Part shown: in pieces, positions 1 through 8,165 of the stretch
Position numbering within the stretch: the first letter of the stretch is position 1
Layout: every line of letters begins with the position of its first letter
Source of the DNA: Bacteroidota bacterium
GTDB lineage: Bacteria > Bacteroidota > Bacteroidia > Bacteroidales > Prolixibacteraceae
DNA length: 44,440 nucleotides
NCBI GenBank assembly: GCA_029265715.1
Contig: JAJUGZ010000026.1
Location: 1 to 44,440 of the forward strand
Direction: 5' to 3'
Notes under the pieces: generated by a model
Databases searched by the model: none
Told to the model about the DNA's origin: nothing
The model's input: only the letters and a program-made list of their open reading frames with translations
Position numbers and translations under genes: made by a program

Positions 1-1
1 C

Positions 2-121
2 AAGAAGTGGTTCGTTTTTAAACTTTATAAAGAAATGACCGAAGAACAATTCTTTGACCAAATGTACAATCGACACCTTATCAGACAACGAGACATAAAC
101 AGCTCATATCTAAAAATTTAA
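2..121 (+). CDS. C-terminal fragment of an unknown protein (window edge)
   Basis: The first 40 codons form an open frame running in from the left edge and ending in TAA at 119-121. The 39 visible residues are basic and aromatic-rich (KKWFVFKLYKEM near the start, ending SSYLKI). This is too short to recognise a family. It is a partial gene because its start lies outside the window. The next gene begins 21 bases downstream on the same strand, so the two may be co-transcribed. That it is real coding sequence is an inference from the uninterrupted frame and the tight spacing. Confidence 0.45.
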   Translation, partial: KKWFVFKLYKEMTEEQFFDQMYNRHLIRQRDINSSYLKI

Positions 122-142
122 ATGTGTTAAAGTAGAATTATC

Positions 143-715
143 ATGCTAAGAGATTTAATCTTGAAAAACCGCAGTTACCGGCGATTTATACAGTCGGAGA
201 CTATCGCGACGGAGAAACTTCGTGAATGGATCGATCTGGCGCGGGTTTCGGCATCGGGTCGTAATGTACAGCCATTGAAATATATAATCAGTAATACTCC
301 GGAAGTGAATGCCCGGATTTTTGAGCTGTTGGGCTGGGCTGGTTATTTAACTTACTGGGATGGCCCGGAAGAAGGTGAAAGGCCTTCGGCGTATATCGTC
401 CAACTACACGATACGTTCGTTTCGGGCAATTATTTTTGCGATCATGGAATTGCAGTTCAGAGTATTCTGCTGGGGGCGGTTGAGGCCGGTTATGGCGGGT
501 GTATTATTGGGTCGGTAAACCGCAACCGGCTAAAAGAGTTATTAAACCTGGATGATCGGTATGAAATACTTCAGGTTATTGCCTTGGGAAAACCAGCCGA
601 GACGGTTGTGTTGGAAGAAATGAAAAACGGGGATGTGAAATATTGGAGAGATGAGAATCAGGTGCACCATGTCCCCAAACGATCGCTTGATGAGATCATT
701 CTGAAAACGTTATAA
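143..715 (+). CDS. Nitroreductase family protein (FMN-dependent)
   Basis: This 190-residue protein has the nitroreductase layout. It has an N-terminal RSYRRF-type phosphate-binding segment for FMN (residues 10-15), then a segment ASGRNVQPLKY (about 37-47) matching the family's S-x-x-N-x-QP-W/L motif. A glycine-rich stretch GYGGCIIGSVNR (about 118-129) packs against the flavin. The family uses FMN and NAD(P)H to reduce nitro groups, quinones or other small acceptors; the substrate cannot be told from sequence. Length is typical of the short cytosolic members. No signal peptide is seen. A strong bidirectional terminator at 720-751 follows immediately and separates it from the convergent proline dehydrogenase gene. 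Confidence 0.85.
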   Translation: MLRDLILKNRSYRRFIQSETIATEKLREWIDLARVSASGRNVQPLKYIISNTPEVNARIFELLGWAGYLTYWDGPEEGERPSAYIVQLHDTFVSGNYFCDHGIAVQSILLGAVEAGYGGCIIGSVNRNRLKELLNLDDRYEILQVIALGKPAETVVLEEMKNGDVKYWRDENQVHHVPKRSLDEIILKTL

Positions 716-719
716 AATG

Positions 720-751
720 AAGTTGGGGAGGCCGGTGGCACTCCCCAACTT
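720..751. terminator. Bidirectional intrinsic terminator between nitroreductase and proline dehydrogenase
   Basis: A perfect 11-bp stem, AAGTTGGGGAG (720-730) with CTCCCCAACTT (741-751), closes a 10-base loop. It is followed by GTTTAAT on the plus strand. It sits between two convergent stop codons, so it can end transcription from both sides. Confidence 0.8.
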
Positions 752-769
752 GTTTAATAACCCCTAAAA

Positions 770-1681
770 TTAACCCCTAAAAAAAATTGCTTTAATGATG
801 TGTGACGCGATTTTCGGATTTTCTTTCAGCCGGCGGGTCGAGTAGCCGAACCAGTCTTTCCCGAACGGAACATACACACGCATCCGGTGTCCCTGCTGTA
901 CGATTGAGCTTCTAAGCTCGGGTGTAACGCCGTATAGCATCTGGAACTCGTATTTGTCTTTTGAAATGTGTTTTTCTGCAATCAGACGGAGCGCTTCGTC
1001 AACCAGTTTTTTATCGTGGGTTGCAATCCCGACATACATATTGTGATCAAGCATAAATTGCAGATCCTCAATGTAATGATTCTGGATTTCGTCGTGTTCC
1101 TTGAACGCAATTTGTTTGGGTTCGATGTAAATACCTTTGCACAACCTGAAGTTTAGCGGTGTTCCGTTGACATGGATATCCGAGAAGTTTTCAATGTCGG
1201 TTAGTGTCCGGCGCAGGTATGCCTGAATAACCAGCCCGACATGGTTGGGGTATTTTTGCTGAAGTTTGCGGTATATATCAATTTCTTTATCGACACATTG
1301 CGAATCTTCCATGTCGATCCGGATGAATGAATTCTTTTCCGCAGCCTTTTTTACAATTTCTTCGATATTTTCAAAGCAAACTTCCGGATCGATCAGCAGC
1401 CCAAACATGGTTGGTTTTACCGAGAAATTTCCGATGATTCCTTCCGAAGTAAACCGCTCGATAATATCGATGTACTTTTTCTTGTTTCCCTCGGCTTGTG
1501 TTATGTTGGTGATAAATTCCCCCAGCAGGTCAATGGTTACCTCTACGTTCTGTTTATTCAGCTCCCTCGACACGCGTAACGCATCTTCAATCGTTTCTCC
1601 GGCTATGTACCGTTTCGAAAAAATCCAGATCAATTTTTTCGGCATGTACGGCAGCATATTGGCAATTAACTTATTTAACAT
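770..1681 (-). CDS. Proline dehydrogenase (monofunctional, short type)
   Basis: This protein oxidises L-proline to 1-pyrroline-5-carboxylate using FAD and passes electrons to the quinone pool, the first step of proline catabolism. The C-terminal block YVPFGKDWFGYSTRRLKENP carries the paired arginines that bind the proline carboxylate. The TIM-barrel strands include FIRIDMED and YVGIATHDK. Length is 303 residues, as in the Bacillus-type single-domain enzymes, not the bifunctional PutA. The frame is open to 1717, but ATG at 1681 (MLNKLIANMLPYMPKK) is preferred: the start matches the family and the promoter at 1720-1751 would place transcription initiation near 1714, downstream of the longer start. 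The partner dehydrogenase (pruA) is 16 kb away. Confidence 0.92.
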   Translation of the reverse strand: MLNKLIANMLPYMPKKLIWIFSKRYIAGETIEDALRVSRELNKQNVEVTIDLLGEFITNITQAEGNKKKYIDIIERFTSEGIIGNFSVKPTMFGLLIDPEVCFENIEEIVKKAAEKNSFIRIDMEDSQCVDKEIDIYRKLQQKYPNHVGLVIQAYLRRTLTDIENFSDIHVNGTPLNFRLCKGIYIEPKQIAFKEHDEIQNHYIEDLQFMLDHNMYVGIATHDKKLVDEALRLIAEKHISKDKYEFQMLYGVTPELRSSIVQQGHRMRVYVPFGKDWFGYSTRRLKENPKIASHIIKAIFFRG

Positions 1682-1719
1682 GGTTAGAAATTCAAAAATT
1701 ACAGCATCAGTTAACAACC

Positions 1720-1751
1720 CAAAAGTACTTAGCGACCAACGGCTGATTCAA
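1720..1751 (-). promoter_or_regulatory. Bacteroidota-type promoter for proline dehydrogenase
   Basis: On the minus strand a TACTTTTG box (1720-1727 read in reverse) matches the TAnnTTTG -7 consensus. A TTG -33 element (1749-1751) lies 21 bases upstream. The predicted leader is about 33 bases to the ATG at 1681. Confidence 0.55.
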
Positions 1752-1855
1752 TGATGTTTATCACGGTGAGTTTATGATTTTACGCAGCTTTTAGGCGTCT
1801 TGGATGTTTCCCGGCAGGTTTTGGGTTCACGGGAAAAATAATTGGCCTGTCACTC

Positions 1856-1884
1856 TTGTTACTAATAATTAATTTTTATTTTTG
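1856..1884 (+). promoter_or_regulatory. Bacteroidota-type promoter for the OmpH-like gene
   Basis: TTG at 1856-1858 and TATTTTTG at 1877-1884, 18 bases apart, match the -33 and TAnnTTTG -7 elements of Bacteroidota housekeeping promoters. The ATG follows at 1911. The predicted leader is about 20 bases. Confidence 0.6.
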
Positions 1885-1910
1885 GCAAACTTTAATTGTA
1901 AGTGGAGCTT

Positions 1911-2510
1911 ATGAAAAACACATCATTAGTATTGAATATTGTATTGTTTGTAGCTGTTGCTGTAATTTATGTATTGCATTTTTCAGGAAATAAAACTGCC
2001 AAAACTTCAGAAGCAACTAATGATAAAACTGATCCGCAGGGATTTAAAATAGCTTATATCAAAACGGATTCGCTGATTCTGAATTACGATATGGCCCAGG
2101 AACTTCACGACAATTTTACCAAACAACAGGAAGCATTTACCAAAGAATATGGCACTAAACGTTCGAGTTTCGAGTCGCAGGTTGCTGCTTTTCAGGAAAA
2201 AGTTCAGCGAGGCGGGTTTCTGACCCAGGAGCGAGCCATCCAGGAACGCGACCGGCTGGCCGGAGTAGAGCAGGATGTTGCCCGGTTAGATCAGGAGCTT
2301 TCTAATAAACTGGCCCAGCTTCAGGCTCAAAATAACCAGCAGTTGCTCGATAGTGTTATTAACTATCTGAAGATTTATAACAAAGACCGAAAGTACAACT
2401 ACATTTTTAACGCGGGCGAAATTTTGGTTGGCGACGAAGCACACAACATTACCAAAGAAATCCTGACCGATCTGAATGCCCGTTATAATGCAGCAAAAGG
2501 GAAAAAGTAA
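1911..2510 (+). CDS. OmpH/Skp-like periplasmic chaperone family protein
   Basis: The OmpH (Skp) family binds unfolded outer-membrane proteins in the periplasm through a trimeric coiled-coil 'jellyfish' structure. This 199-residue protein starts with a hydrophobic segment (residues about 5-24) that could be a signal anchor. It is followed by a polar linker, then KIAYIKTDSLILNYDMAQEL, the typical first strand of OmpH, and a long charged, glutamine-rich helical region (about 65-165) suited to coiled coil. The C-terminal NYIFNAGEILVGD returns to the head domain. A GTG at 1902 is in frame but ATG at 1911 fits the hydrophobic start better. The gene has its own promoter (1856-1884) and terminator (2529-2558), so it is monocistronic. 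Confidence 0.85.
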   Translation: MKNTSLVLNIVLFVAVAVIYVLHFSGNKTAKTSEATNDKTDPQGFKIAYIKTDSLILNYDMAQELHDNFTKQQEAFTKEYGTKRSSFESQVAAFQEKVQRGGFLTQERAIQERDRLAGVEQDVARLDQELSNKLAQLQAQNNQQLLDSVINYLKIYNKDRKYNYIFNAGEILVGDEAHNITKEILTDLNARYNAAKGKK

Positions 2511-2528
2511 CAGGTTTAAGCTATATTG

Positions 2529-2558
2529 AAAAAATCCGGGCCAAGGCCTGGATTTTTT
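2529..2558 (+). terminator. Intrinsic terminator after the OmpH-like gene
   Basis: A 14-bp stem (AAAAAATCCGGGCC with GGCCTGGATTTTTT, one G-T wobble) ends in a T-run that continues as TTTTATTTT. It lies 18 bases after the stop codon. The next reading frame extends upstream through this hairpin, which is a reason to reject the longer start of the next gene. Confidence 0.85.
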
Positions 2559-2576
2559 ATTTTCGGGAGACGCTTT

Positions 2577-3779
2577 ATGTTTGCTGAAAGATACCAACAA
2601 CAAAATATGCTTTACCCACCGTTGGTGGCCGATCCTCCTCATGCTGATCTGAGTTTAGTGGTTGTGATCCCTTGTTTGAACGAACCGGAAATTATCCGTA
2701 CTCTCAATTCGCTGGCAAACTGTGATCCGACCCGGAAAAGCTGTGAGGTTATTGTATTGGTTAATGATTCGGAGGCCTCGCCGGATTCGGTTAAGCAGTT
2801 TAATCAGGAAACACTCCGGAAACTGAGCGTTTGGACGATTCAGAACCCTCGGGCCTCATTTCGGCTTTTCCCGATTTATCCGGGAGCATTCCCTGCCAAA
2901 TTTGCCGGCGCCGGGCTGGCCCGAAAAACCGGGATGGACGAAGCTGTACGGCGTTTTTCCCGGGCAGGCAATCCAGCCGGGGTGATCTTATCGACTGATG
3001 CGGATACCCTTTTTGAGCCCAATTACCTGAGAACGGTTGAATCTCATTTTGAAGAAAATAAATCTTCGTTTGCGGCAACAATCAACTTTAAACATCGCGT
3101 TGAGGAACTGGACGATCCGGTTCAACAACGCGGGATCCGGATGTATGAAGATTACTTGCATTATTATAAACGGGCTCTGGAATACACCGGTTTTCCGCAT
3201 GCCATTTATACCATCGGGTCGGCTTTTGCTGTTCGGGCCGACGCTTACGTGAAGCAAGGTGGCATGAACAAGCGCCAGGCCGGCGAAGATTTCTATTTCT
3301 TGCAGAAACTGACTCACTTGGGAAAGCTCGACGAGATTACGAATACCTGCATCTATCCATCCGGGCGTGTTTCTGATCGCGTTCCTTTTGGGACTGGCGC
3401 TGCGATAACCAAGTGGATGAATGGGGCCGATGATTTGGCGCTGACCTACAATTTCAGGGCCTTCCAGGATTTGAAAAAGTTGTTCGATCAGGCGGCTGAA
3501 TTTTATAAAGTAGGAGAACTGTCATTTCATGTGCTATTTGGGGAATTGTCTGAGCCGTTAAAAGAGTTTTTGGGCGAGGTATCGTTTTGGGCTGAGATTG
3601 AAGAAATGAATAATAATTGTTCCGGCTTAAGCTCATTCCTGAAAAGGTTCTTTCAGAAAGTGGATGCATTTCGCATACTGAAATATCAGAATTTTGTGCA
3701 TGAACATTTTTATAAGCGGCAAAACCTGTACGAAGCCATTCAACAACTTTCAGCAGCAATAAAAAAACCGGAAGCTTGA
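2577..3779 (+). CDS. Family 2 glycosyltransferase (GT-A fold, soluble)
   Basis: This protein should transfer a sugar from a nucleotide-activated donor; donor and acceptor are not predictable. Its 400 residues show the GT2 opening LVVVIPCLNEPEIIRTLNSL (about 27-46), a nucleotide-binding region through VIVLVNDSE, and a metal-binding DxD at STDADTLF (Asp141, Asp143). A later segment GEDFYFLQKL resembles the acidic E/D-D catalytic-base motif. No membrane segment is visible, so it is likely cytosolic. The frame is open from a TTG at 2526, but that start lies at the foot of the upstream terminator, so ATG 2577 is chosen. It has no sugar-metabolism neighbours. The stop codon lies within a terminator stem (3765-3790). 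Confidence 0.82.
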   Translation: MFAERYQQQNMLYPPLVADPPHADLSLVVVIPCLNEPEIIRTLNSLANCDPTRKSCEVIVLVNDSEASPDSVKQFNQETLRKLSVWTIQNPRASFRLFPIYPGAFPAKFAGAGLARKTGMDEAVRRFSRAGNPAGVILSTDADTLFEPNYLRTVESHFEENKSSFAATINFKHRVEELDDPVQQRGIRMYEDYLHYYKRALEYTGFPHAIYTIGSAFAVRADAYVKQGGMNKRQAGEDFYFLQKLTHLGKLDEITNTCIYPSGRVSDRVPFGTGAAITKWMNGADDLALTYNFRAFQDLKKLFDQAAEFYKVGELSFHVLFGELSEPLKEFLGEVSFWAEIEEMNNNCSGLSSFLKRFFQKVDAFRILKYQNFVHEHFYKRQNLYEAIQQLSAAIKKPEA

Positions 3780-3790
3780 GCCTCCGGTTT
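3765..3790. terminator. Bidirectional terminator overlapping the glycosyltransferase stop codon
   Basis: AAACCGGA (3765-3772) pairs with TCCGGTTT (3783-3790). The stop codon TGA at 3777-3779 sits in the loop region. On the minus strand the A-tract at 3761-3767 becomes a T-run, so it can end the convergent araA transcript. Confidence 0.65.
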
Positions 3791-3811
3791 ACCAAGATTG
3801 ATGCTGTTATT

Positions 3812-5320
3812 TTATTTTAACCCATTCGAGAGAATGTAGTACATGTCGTTCCATTTCAACTCGTTTTTCAGATCAGAAATGTTGGTGTTTTTGTTGATCT
3901 GAATGAGCTCAATGCCGGCCATTTCGCAGAAATCTTCGATGTACTCGGCTGTAACGACCTGGCTAAATGCATTGTGGTGTGCCCCGCCTGCATAGATCCA
4001 TGCAGCAGCACCTGTTTTAAGGTCTGGCTGAGGGATCCATAGCGCGCTGGCAACGGGTAATTTTTCAAGTTTTGCTTCCGGGGCAACGCATTCAACATCG
4101 TGAACAATCATGCGGAAGCGGGTTCCCATATCGACAAGACTGGTGCAGGTTGCCGGGCCGGTTGGCGTGTTAAATACTAAACGGGCCGGAGCATCTTTTC
4201 CGCCAATGCCCAATGGGTGAACTTCGATTTTGGCTTTACCATCAGCAATTGACGGACAAATTTCCAGCATGTGCGATCCTAAAGCTTTGTATCCGCTTGG
4301 ATTCAGGTGATATGTATAATCTTCCATGAATGAACAACCGCCATTCAGCCCAATGCCCATCACTTTGATGGCGCGCACCATGGCCGCATGTTTCCAGTCG
4401 CCTTCGGCCCCAAAACCATAACCGGCAGCCATCAGGCGCTGAGAAGCCAAGCCCGGAAGCTGTTTTAGTCCGTGAAGATCTTCGAATGTTGTAGTAAATG
4501 CTTTGAAATTCCCTGCTTCGAGGAATGATTTGATGCCGGCTTCAATGCGTGCCTGGTAACGTACGCTTTCGTGGTATTTACCGCCTGGCATCGCATCTTT
4601 GTCGAATTCGTATGTTGCGGTGTATTCTTCAATCAATTTGTCAATTTGTTCTTCAGTTACCGCGTCGATAATTTTAACGATATCGCCAACCGGCCAGGTA
4701 TTAACCGAAAGACCAAATTTAATCTGAGCTTCAACCTTGTCGCCTTCAGTAACGGCAACTTCACGCATGTTGTCGCCGAAGCGGGCAATTTTTGCGCCCT
4801 GCATATCGTACCATGCCGCGGCAGCTCGGGTCCAGATGCCAATGCGTTCCTGAACATCATCTTCTTTCCAGTATCCGGCAACAACTTTCCGGTTTTTGCG
4901 CAAGCGGCTTAGAATAAAGCCGTGTTCGCGGTCGCCGTGTGCAGCCTGGTTTAGGTTCATGAAGTCCATATCAATTTCGGCCCAAGGCAGGTCGCGGTTA
5001 TATTGCGTGTGTAGCTGAAGCATTGGCTTATTCAGGATTTTAAGCCCGTTGATCCACATCTTTGACGGAGAGAACGTGTGGCACCAGGTAATGACACCGA
5101 TACATTGCTTGGTTGCATTGGCCTCAATACAAATGTTGGTGATTTCGTCCATGCTTCTCATCACTGATTTGTGAACTATGCTTAACGGTATTTTTGCCGA
5201 ATTATTTAAAAAGGCAGCAATCTCTTTTGAGTTTGTTGCTACTTGTTCAAGAACTTTCGGCCCATATAAATCCTGGCTTCCGGTTACAAACCAAACTTCC
5301 AATTCTTTTAAGTTTATCAT
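3812..5320 (-). CDS. araA: L-arabinose isomerase
   Basis: It interconverts L-arabinose and L-ribulose (EC 5.3.1.4), the first step of L-arabinose catabolism, in the cytosol. The 502-residue length and the whole sequence match AraA. The start is [20 protein letters not shown]. The four manganese ligands fall at Glu306 (GAEGDWKH), Glu333 (CSFMEDY), His350 (GSHMLEI) and His449 (GGAHHNAF), close to the E. coli numbering. The gene stands alone: no araB, araD, transporter or regulator is adjacent, so the rest of the pathway must be elsewhere. A perfect palindrome TAAACGTTTA lies about 57 bases upstream of the start and may be an operator. Convergent with the preceding glycosyltransferase. Confidence 0.97.
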   Translation of the reverse strand: MINLKELEVWFVTGSQDLYGPKVLEQVATNSKEIAAFLNNSAKIPLSIVHKSVMRSMDEITNICIEANATKQCIGVITWCHTFSPSKMWINGLKILNKPMLQLHTQYNRDLPWAEIDMDFMNLNQAAHGDREHGFILSRLRKNRKVVAGYWKEDDVQERIGIWTRAAAAWYDMQGAKIARFGDNMREVAVTEGDKVEAQIKFGLSVNTWPVGDIVKIIDAVTEEQIDKLIEEYTATYEFDKDAMPGGKYHESVRYQARIEAGIKSFLEAGNFKAFTTTFEDLHGLKQLPGLASQRLMAAGYGFGAEGDWKHAAMVRAIKVMGIGLNGGCSFMEDYTYHLNPSGYKALGSHMLEICPSIADGKAKIEVHPLGIGGKDAPARLVFNTPTGPATCTSLVDMGTRFRMIVHDVECVAPEAKLEKLPVASALWIPQPDLKTGAAAWIYAGGAHHNAFSQVVTAEYIEDFCEMAGIELIQINKNTNISDLKNELKWNDMYYILSNGLK

Positions 5321-5376
5321 GATATTACTAATTAAGAGTTTTAAATTTCTGTGATGTAAAAGTAATGAATTTTAAA

Positions 5377-5386
5377 TAAACGTTTA
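5377..5386. promoter_or_regulatory. Palindrome upstream of araA, possible operator
   Basis: TAAACGTTTA is a perfect 10-base palindrome 57-66 bases upstream of the araA start, in an A/T-rich region. It is a plausible binding site for a repressor or activator of arabinose use. Function is inference from position only. Confidence 0.25.
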
Positions 5387-5513
5387 AATTACACTTATTG
5401 GAGATGTGCAAAACTGTTATGAAACATGTTGCCTTGTTTTGTCGACATATTCCGAATCACGACTTCGGGATTTTATCGCCCTGATTGGTTGTCTGTTTTA
5501 TGTCTTGAGCGAA

Positions 5514-6953
5514 TTATTCACACAGTTCTTTGGCTGTTTGTTTGATGAGTTTCCATGCTTGTTCGACGTGTTTTAGCTCCGTGTTGGTTTGGCCAATGCA
5601 CATTCGCAGGATAAATTTACCGTCGACCACGGTATGGGTTAAGTAAATGAGGCCTGTTTGGTTCAGATGGTCCATCAAGACCTGGTTAAAACTGTTCCCA
5701 TTTTTATGGTAAAAGCAAACTAAGTTTAGCGGAGGTTCTCCATATAAGACAAAGTCGGAAGAAGCTCGTACCCACCCGGCAAATAATTGTCCCAGTTCGA
5801 CATGTCGCCGGATGTGGTACTGCAACCCCGACACGCCATAATGCCGGATGACAAACCAGAGTTTCAGCGCCCTGAACCGTCGGCCTAATTGTGCATGCCA
5901 GTCACGATAGTCAAAAACAGCTCCCGATTCGGTCGCTTTATTTTTCAGGTACTCCGGAAGGATACTCAGTGTTTTGATCAGCGCAGCCCGGTCGGCTACA
6001 AAAAAACAGTCGCAATCAAAATTGGTAAACATCCATTTGTGTGGGTTGAAGGCAAAACTGTCGGCCAGCTCTACCCCGTTCAGGAAGTGTCTGAACTCCG
6101 GACAAAGCGCGGCCGTTCCTGACATAGCCCCGTCGATGTGCATCCACAGCCCGTATTGATTGGCAATACGACCGATTTCAGGAAGTGGGTCCATGGCATT
6201 GGTTGAGGTGGTTCCAACAGTAGCACAAACAAAAAACGGGACGAGCCCATTGGCCAGGTCTTCCTGAATTTGCTGCTCTAACAGGGCCGGGTTCATGGCC
6301 AGTGTCTCGTTGCACCCGATTTTTCGGAGAAAATTGGTTCCGATGCCGGTTATTTTGATGGCTTTTTCTACCGACGAGTGTGTTTGTGTCGAAACATAAG
6401 CTACCAGCGGATGTCGGCATCCGGATTCGTTGACCTGGTAGTTGGTTTTTCGTTCACGGGCGGCCAACACAGCAGTAAGGACTGCATTCGAGGCTGTGTC
6501 TTGGATAACGCCCCCTCCGGATGAATGGGATTTGAATTTCGCCGGGAGCTGAAGCATGTCGGCCAGCCAGTCCAGAACATGGGTTTCCAGTTCGGTACAG
6601 GCCGGGCTGGTTGCCCAAAGCATTCCCTGGACCCCAAGTCCGGAACTAAGTAGATCGCCCAGGATCGAAGGGAAGGAGCTGTTTGACGGGAAGTAGGCAA
6701 AAAAGTTTGGCGATTGCCAGTGTGTAATACCCGGCATAATAATCTGGTCGACATCTCGGATCATCGCGTCAAATGATTCTCCTACGATGGGTGGTTGCGA
6801 CGGAAGTTGTTGTCGCACCTGTCCCGGGTGAACCTGCGATTGAACCGGGTATTTCTCGATGTTTTCATAGTAGTCGGCTATCCAGTCGATCAGTTTTTTC
6901 CCTTGCTCGCGGAATTCATCCGGAGACATGTGAAATGTATTTTTTCCGTTCAT
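5514..6953 (-). CDS. Group II PLP-dependent decarboxylase (aromatic-L-amino-acid decarboxylase type)
   Basis: It should decarboxylate an aromatic amino acid (tyrosine, tryptophan, phenylalanine or DOPA) to the amine using pyridoxal phosphate. The 479-residue protein has the family N-terminus (FREQGKKLIDWIADYYENIE) and the substrate-loop region HWQSPNFFAYFP. The cofactor-stacking histidine is His192 (TQTHSSVEKA) and the PLP-pyridine aspartate is Asp274 (HIDGAMSGTA). The Schiff-base lysine is Lys306 in FNPHKWMFTNFD. The segment CPEFRHFLNGVELADSF closely follows animal DOPA decarboxylases. The family HVDAAYAGSA is HIDGAMSGTA here. The substrate is not fixed by sequence. Acylphosphatase lies 6 bases upstream, indicating one transcript. 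Confidence 0.88.
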   Translation of the reverse strand: MNGKNTFHMSPDEFREQGKKLIDWIADYYENIEKYPVQSQVHPGQVRQQLPSQPPIVGESFDAMIRDVDQIIMPGITHWQSPNFFAYFPSNSSFPSILGDLLSSGLGVQGMLWATSPACTELETHVLDWLADMLQLPAKFKSHSSGGGVIQDTASNAVLTAVLAARERKTNYQVNESGCRHPLVAYVSTQTHSSVEKAIKITGIGTNFLRKIGCNETLAMNPALLEQQIQEDLANGLVPFFVCATVGTTSTNAMDPLPEIGRIANQYGLWMHIDGAMSGTAALCPEFRHFLNGVELADSFAFNPHKWMFTNFDCDCFFVADRAALIKTLSILPEYLKNKATESGAVFDYRDWHAQLGRRFRALKLWFVIRHYGVSGLQYHIRRHVELGQLFAGWVRASSDFVLYGEPPLNLVCFYHKNGNSFNQVLMDHLNQTGLIYLTHTVVDGKFILRMCIGQTNTELKHVEQAWKLIKQTAKELCE

Positions 6954-6959
6954 GGTGAA

Positions 6960-7238
6960 TTAGAACTTTAAATAAAATCCGTTTTGTTGGGATGGTACAG
7001 CAAAATTGGTAATAATTATGTCGGTAACAACCGAACGTGGAGGGCCTATTTTTAGCCAGTCGGCATAACGTTTTAGTGTATCTTCTTCTCCGGTAACCTC
7101 CAGTTCGACAGATCCATCAGGCCTGTTTCTGACCCAGCCCGAAATGTGGAGTTCTTCAGCTTTAACCCGTGCAAAATGCCGAAACCCCACATTTTGAACA
7201 CGTCCTTTTATGTGAAAATGCTGTGAGATTAAAGCCAT
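6960..7238 (-). CDS. acyP: Acylphosphatase
   Basis: This small enzyme hydrolyses carboxyl-phosphate bonds such as acetyl or carbamoyl phosphate. The 92 residues contain the phosphate-binding loop GRVQNVGFR with catalytic Arg20. They also contain GWVRNRPDGSVE with catalytic Asn38, both in the expected positions. Length matches the 90-100-residue family. It sits between a membrane protein and the PLP decarboxylase on the same strand with short gaps (29 and 6 bases). This suggests a three-gene transcript, although no functional link is obvious. Confidence 0.95.
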   Translation of the reverse strand: MALISQHFHIKGRVQNVGFRHFARVKAEELHISGWVRNRPDGSVELEVTGEEDTLKRYADWLKIGPPRSVVTDIIITNFAVPSQQNGFYLKF

Positions 7239-7267
7239 GATATGCGATATTTTCAGGAAGGCGAAGA

Positions 7268-7636
7268 TTAATTGGCTGGTTTATTTTGAAAGAGAGCTAC
7301 ATTTTCGGGTTGTACCAAAGCCCAGATGGAATAAATTCCAATGGCTGTCCCGATCGGAAAGTTGAAGAATTGAAAGATTGAAATGATCAGCGTCAATATC
7401 CGCGCCCACTCTTTTCGCTTGATGAGCCCCACCCCTGCGATGATTCCGGGCAAGGCAAGGATGATGAACATGACTGCCAGGATACGGGCTATTAAATCGA
7501 GAATGAGACTTGCATCGGGTTCGTCGATAAAACTACCGACTACGCTCAGGATCGTAAAAATCAGGAGCGCAAAAAATAAACCTAAAACGCTGTTTACAAT
7601 TTGTAAGGCAGCAACAATGTTAACGTGTTTTTCCAT
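7268..7636 (-). CDS. Small multi-pass membrane protein of unknown function
   Basis: I do not recognise a named family with confidence. The 122 residues contain three to four hydrophobic stretches (about 8-34, 45-72, 80-107). Short charged turns separate them, including IKRKEWARILTL, a motif frequent in small DUF4064-like membrane proteins. The N-terminus MEKHVNIVAALQIVNSVLG leads directly into the first helix, and the C-terminus is short and polar. It is the first gene of the likely acyP-decarboxylase transcript. A near-match to the -7 box (TACCTTTA) lies about 24 bases upstream. It is probably an inner-membrane protein. Confidence 0.7.
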   Translation of the reverse strand: MEKHVNIVAALQIVNSVLGLFFALLIFTILSVVGSFIDEPDASLILDLIARILAVMFIILALPGIIAGVGLIKRKEWARILTLIISIFQFFNFPIGTAIGIYSIWALVQPENVALFQNKPAN

Positions 7637-7771
7637 AGGTCAGAAGGTTGTTTGATTGTTAAAGGTAGGGAATTGACGCGATAAAAAGAAGGTAATCCCA
7701 ACCTTTAAACAATGGGTGAACAGAACATTTGGATTGACTAATTGTTAAAAAATCAAAAGCTTTTCTCCGGA

Positions 7772-7804
7772 TTGGATAATGGAGAAATATTCAAACTAAC
7801 TTTG
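7772..7804 (+). promoter_or_regulatory. Bacteroidota-type promoter for the 78-residue membrane protein
   Basis: TAACTTTG at 7797-7804 matches TAnnTTTG exactly, with TTG at 7772-7774 lying 22 bases upstream. The ATG at 7829 follows 25 bases after the box, supporting that start over the longer open frame beginning at 7742. Confidence 0.55.
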
Positions 7805-7828
7805 GCGCGCAAAATAAAGGGTGTAATT

Positions 7829-8065
7829 ATGGATATTATTAAAGTTTTGTTACTTGCAATTGTGGTTGTGGCGTTGGCGTTTTTGGGGTTGGCAACACAA
7901 ATCTTACTGAGGAAGGGGGGTAAATTCCCGAATATGCACATCGGGTCGGATCGAAACATGAAAGCTCGGGGAATAACCTGTGCTCAGAGCTTCGATAAGA
8001 TTGAGCAGGCGAAAGCGCGAAAAGAGCTACAGTTTAAGGAACTTCAGTTGTCAGACGAAAAATAA
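7829..8065 (+). CDS. Conserved small single-pass membrane protein
   Basis: This 78-residue protein has one N-terminal membrane helix (about residues 4-27) and then a positively charged segment. The conserved-looking core is KGGKFPNMHIGSDRNMKARG, followed by GITCAQSFDKIEQAK with a single cysteine (Cys51). Similar small proteins with the (K)GKFPxxHIG...GI(S/T)CA pattern are, from memory, widespread in Bacteroidota and are called only 'membrane or secreted protein'. I can name no function. The ATG at 7829 is chosen because an exact promoter box ends at 7804. It converges on the nqr operon; two terminators lie between. The lone cysteine just inside or outside the membrane is the most testable feature. 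Confidence 0.75.
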   Translation: MDIIKVLLLAIVVVALAFLGLATQILLRKGGKFPNMHIGSDRNMKARGITCAQSFDKIEQAKARKELQFKELQLSDEK

Positions 8066-8071
8066 TAAACG

Positions 8072-8095
8072 AAAGCCGCGATGAGCGGTTTTTTT
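8072..8095 (+). terminator. Intrinsic terminator after the small membrane protein
   Basis: CCGC (8076-8079) pairs with GCGG (8085-8088), extended by G-T and A-T pairs, with a GATGA loop and a run of seven T. Confidence 0.75.
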
Positions 8096-8113
8096 GTGCC
8101 CTTTGGGTAAAAT

Positions 8114-8148
8114 AAAAAGAGCTATTCATTTTTCTGAACAGCTCTTTT
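8114..8148. terminator. Terminator of the nqr operon (bidirectional)
   Basis: AAAAAGAGCT and AGCTCTTTT arms, extended by TTC/GAA after a one-base mismatch, form a hairpin just before the nqrF stop. On the minus strand the stem is followed by a T-rich tail. Confidence 0.75.
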
Positions 8149-8165
8149 CGTATTGTGTGTTGCAA

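Noticed and set aside
5458-5476. Short hairpin CCGAA...TTCGG downstream of the PLP decarboxylase
   Set aside because: Only five base pairs and no T-run on the transcript strand; not enough to call a terminator.
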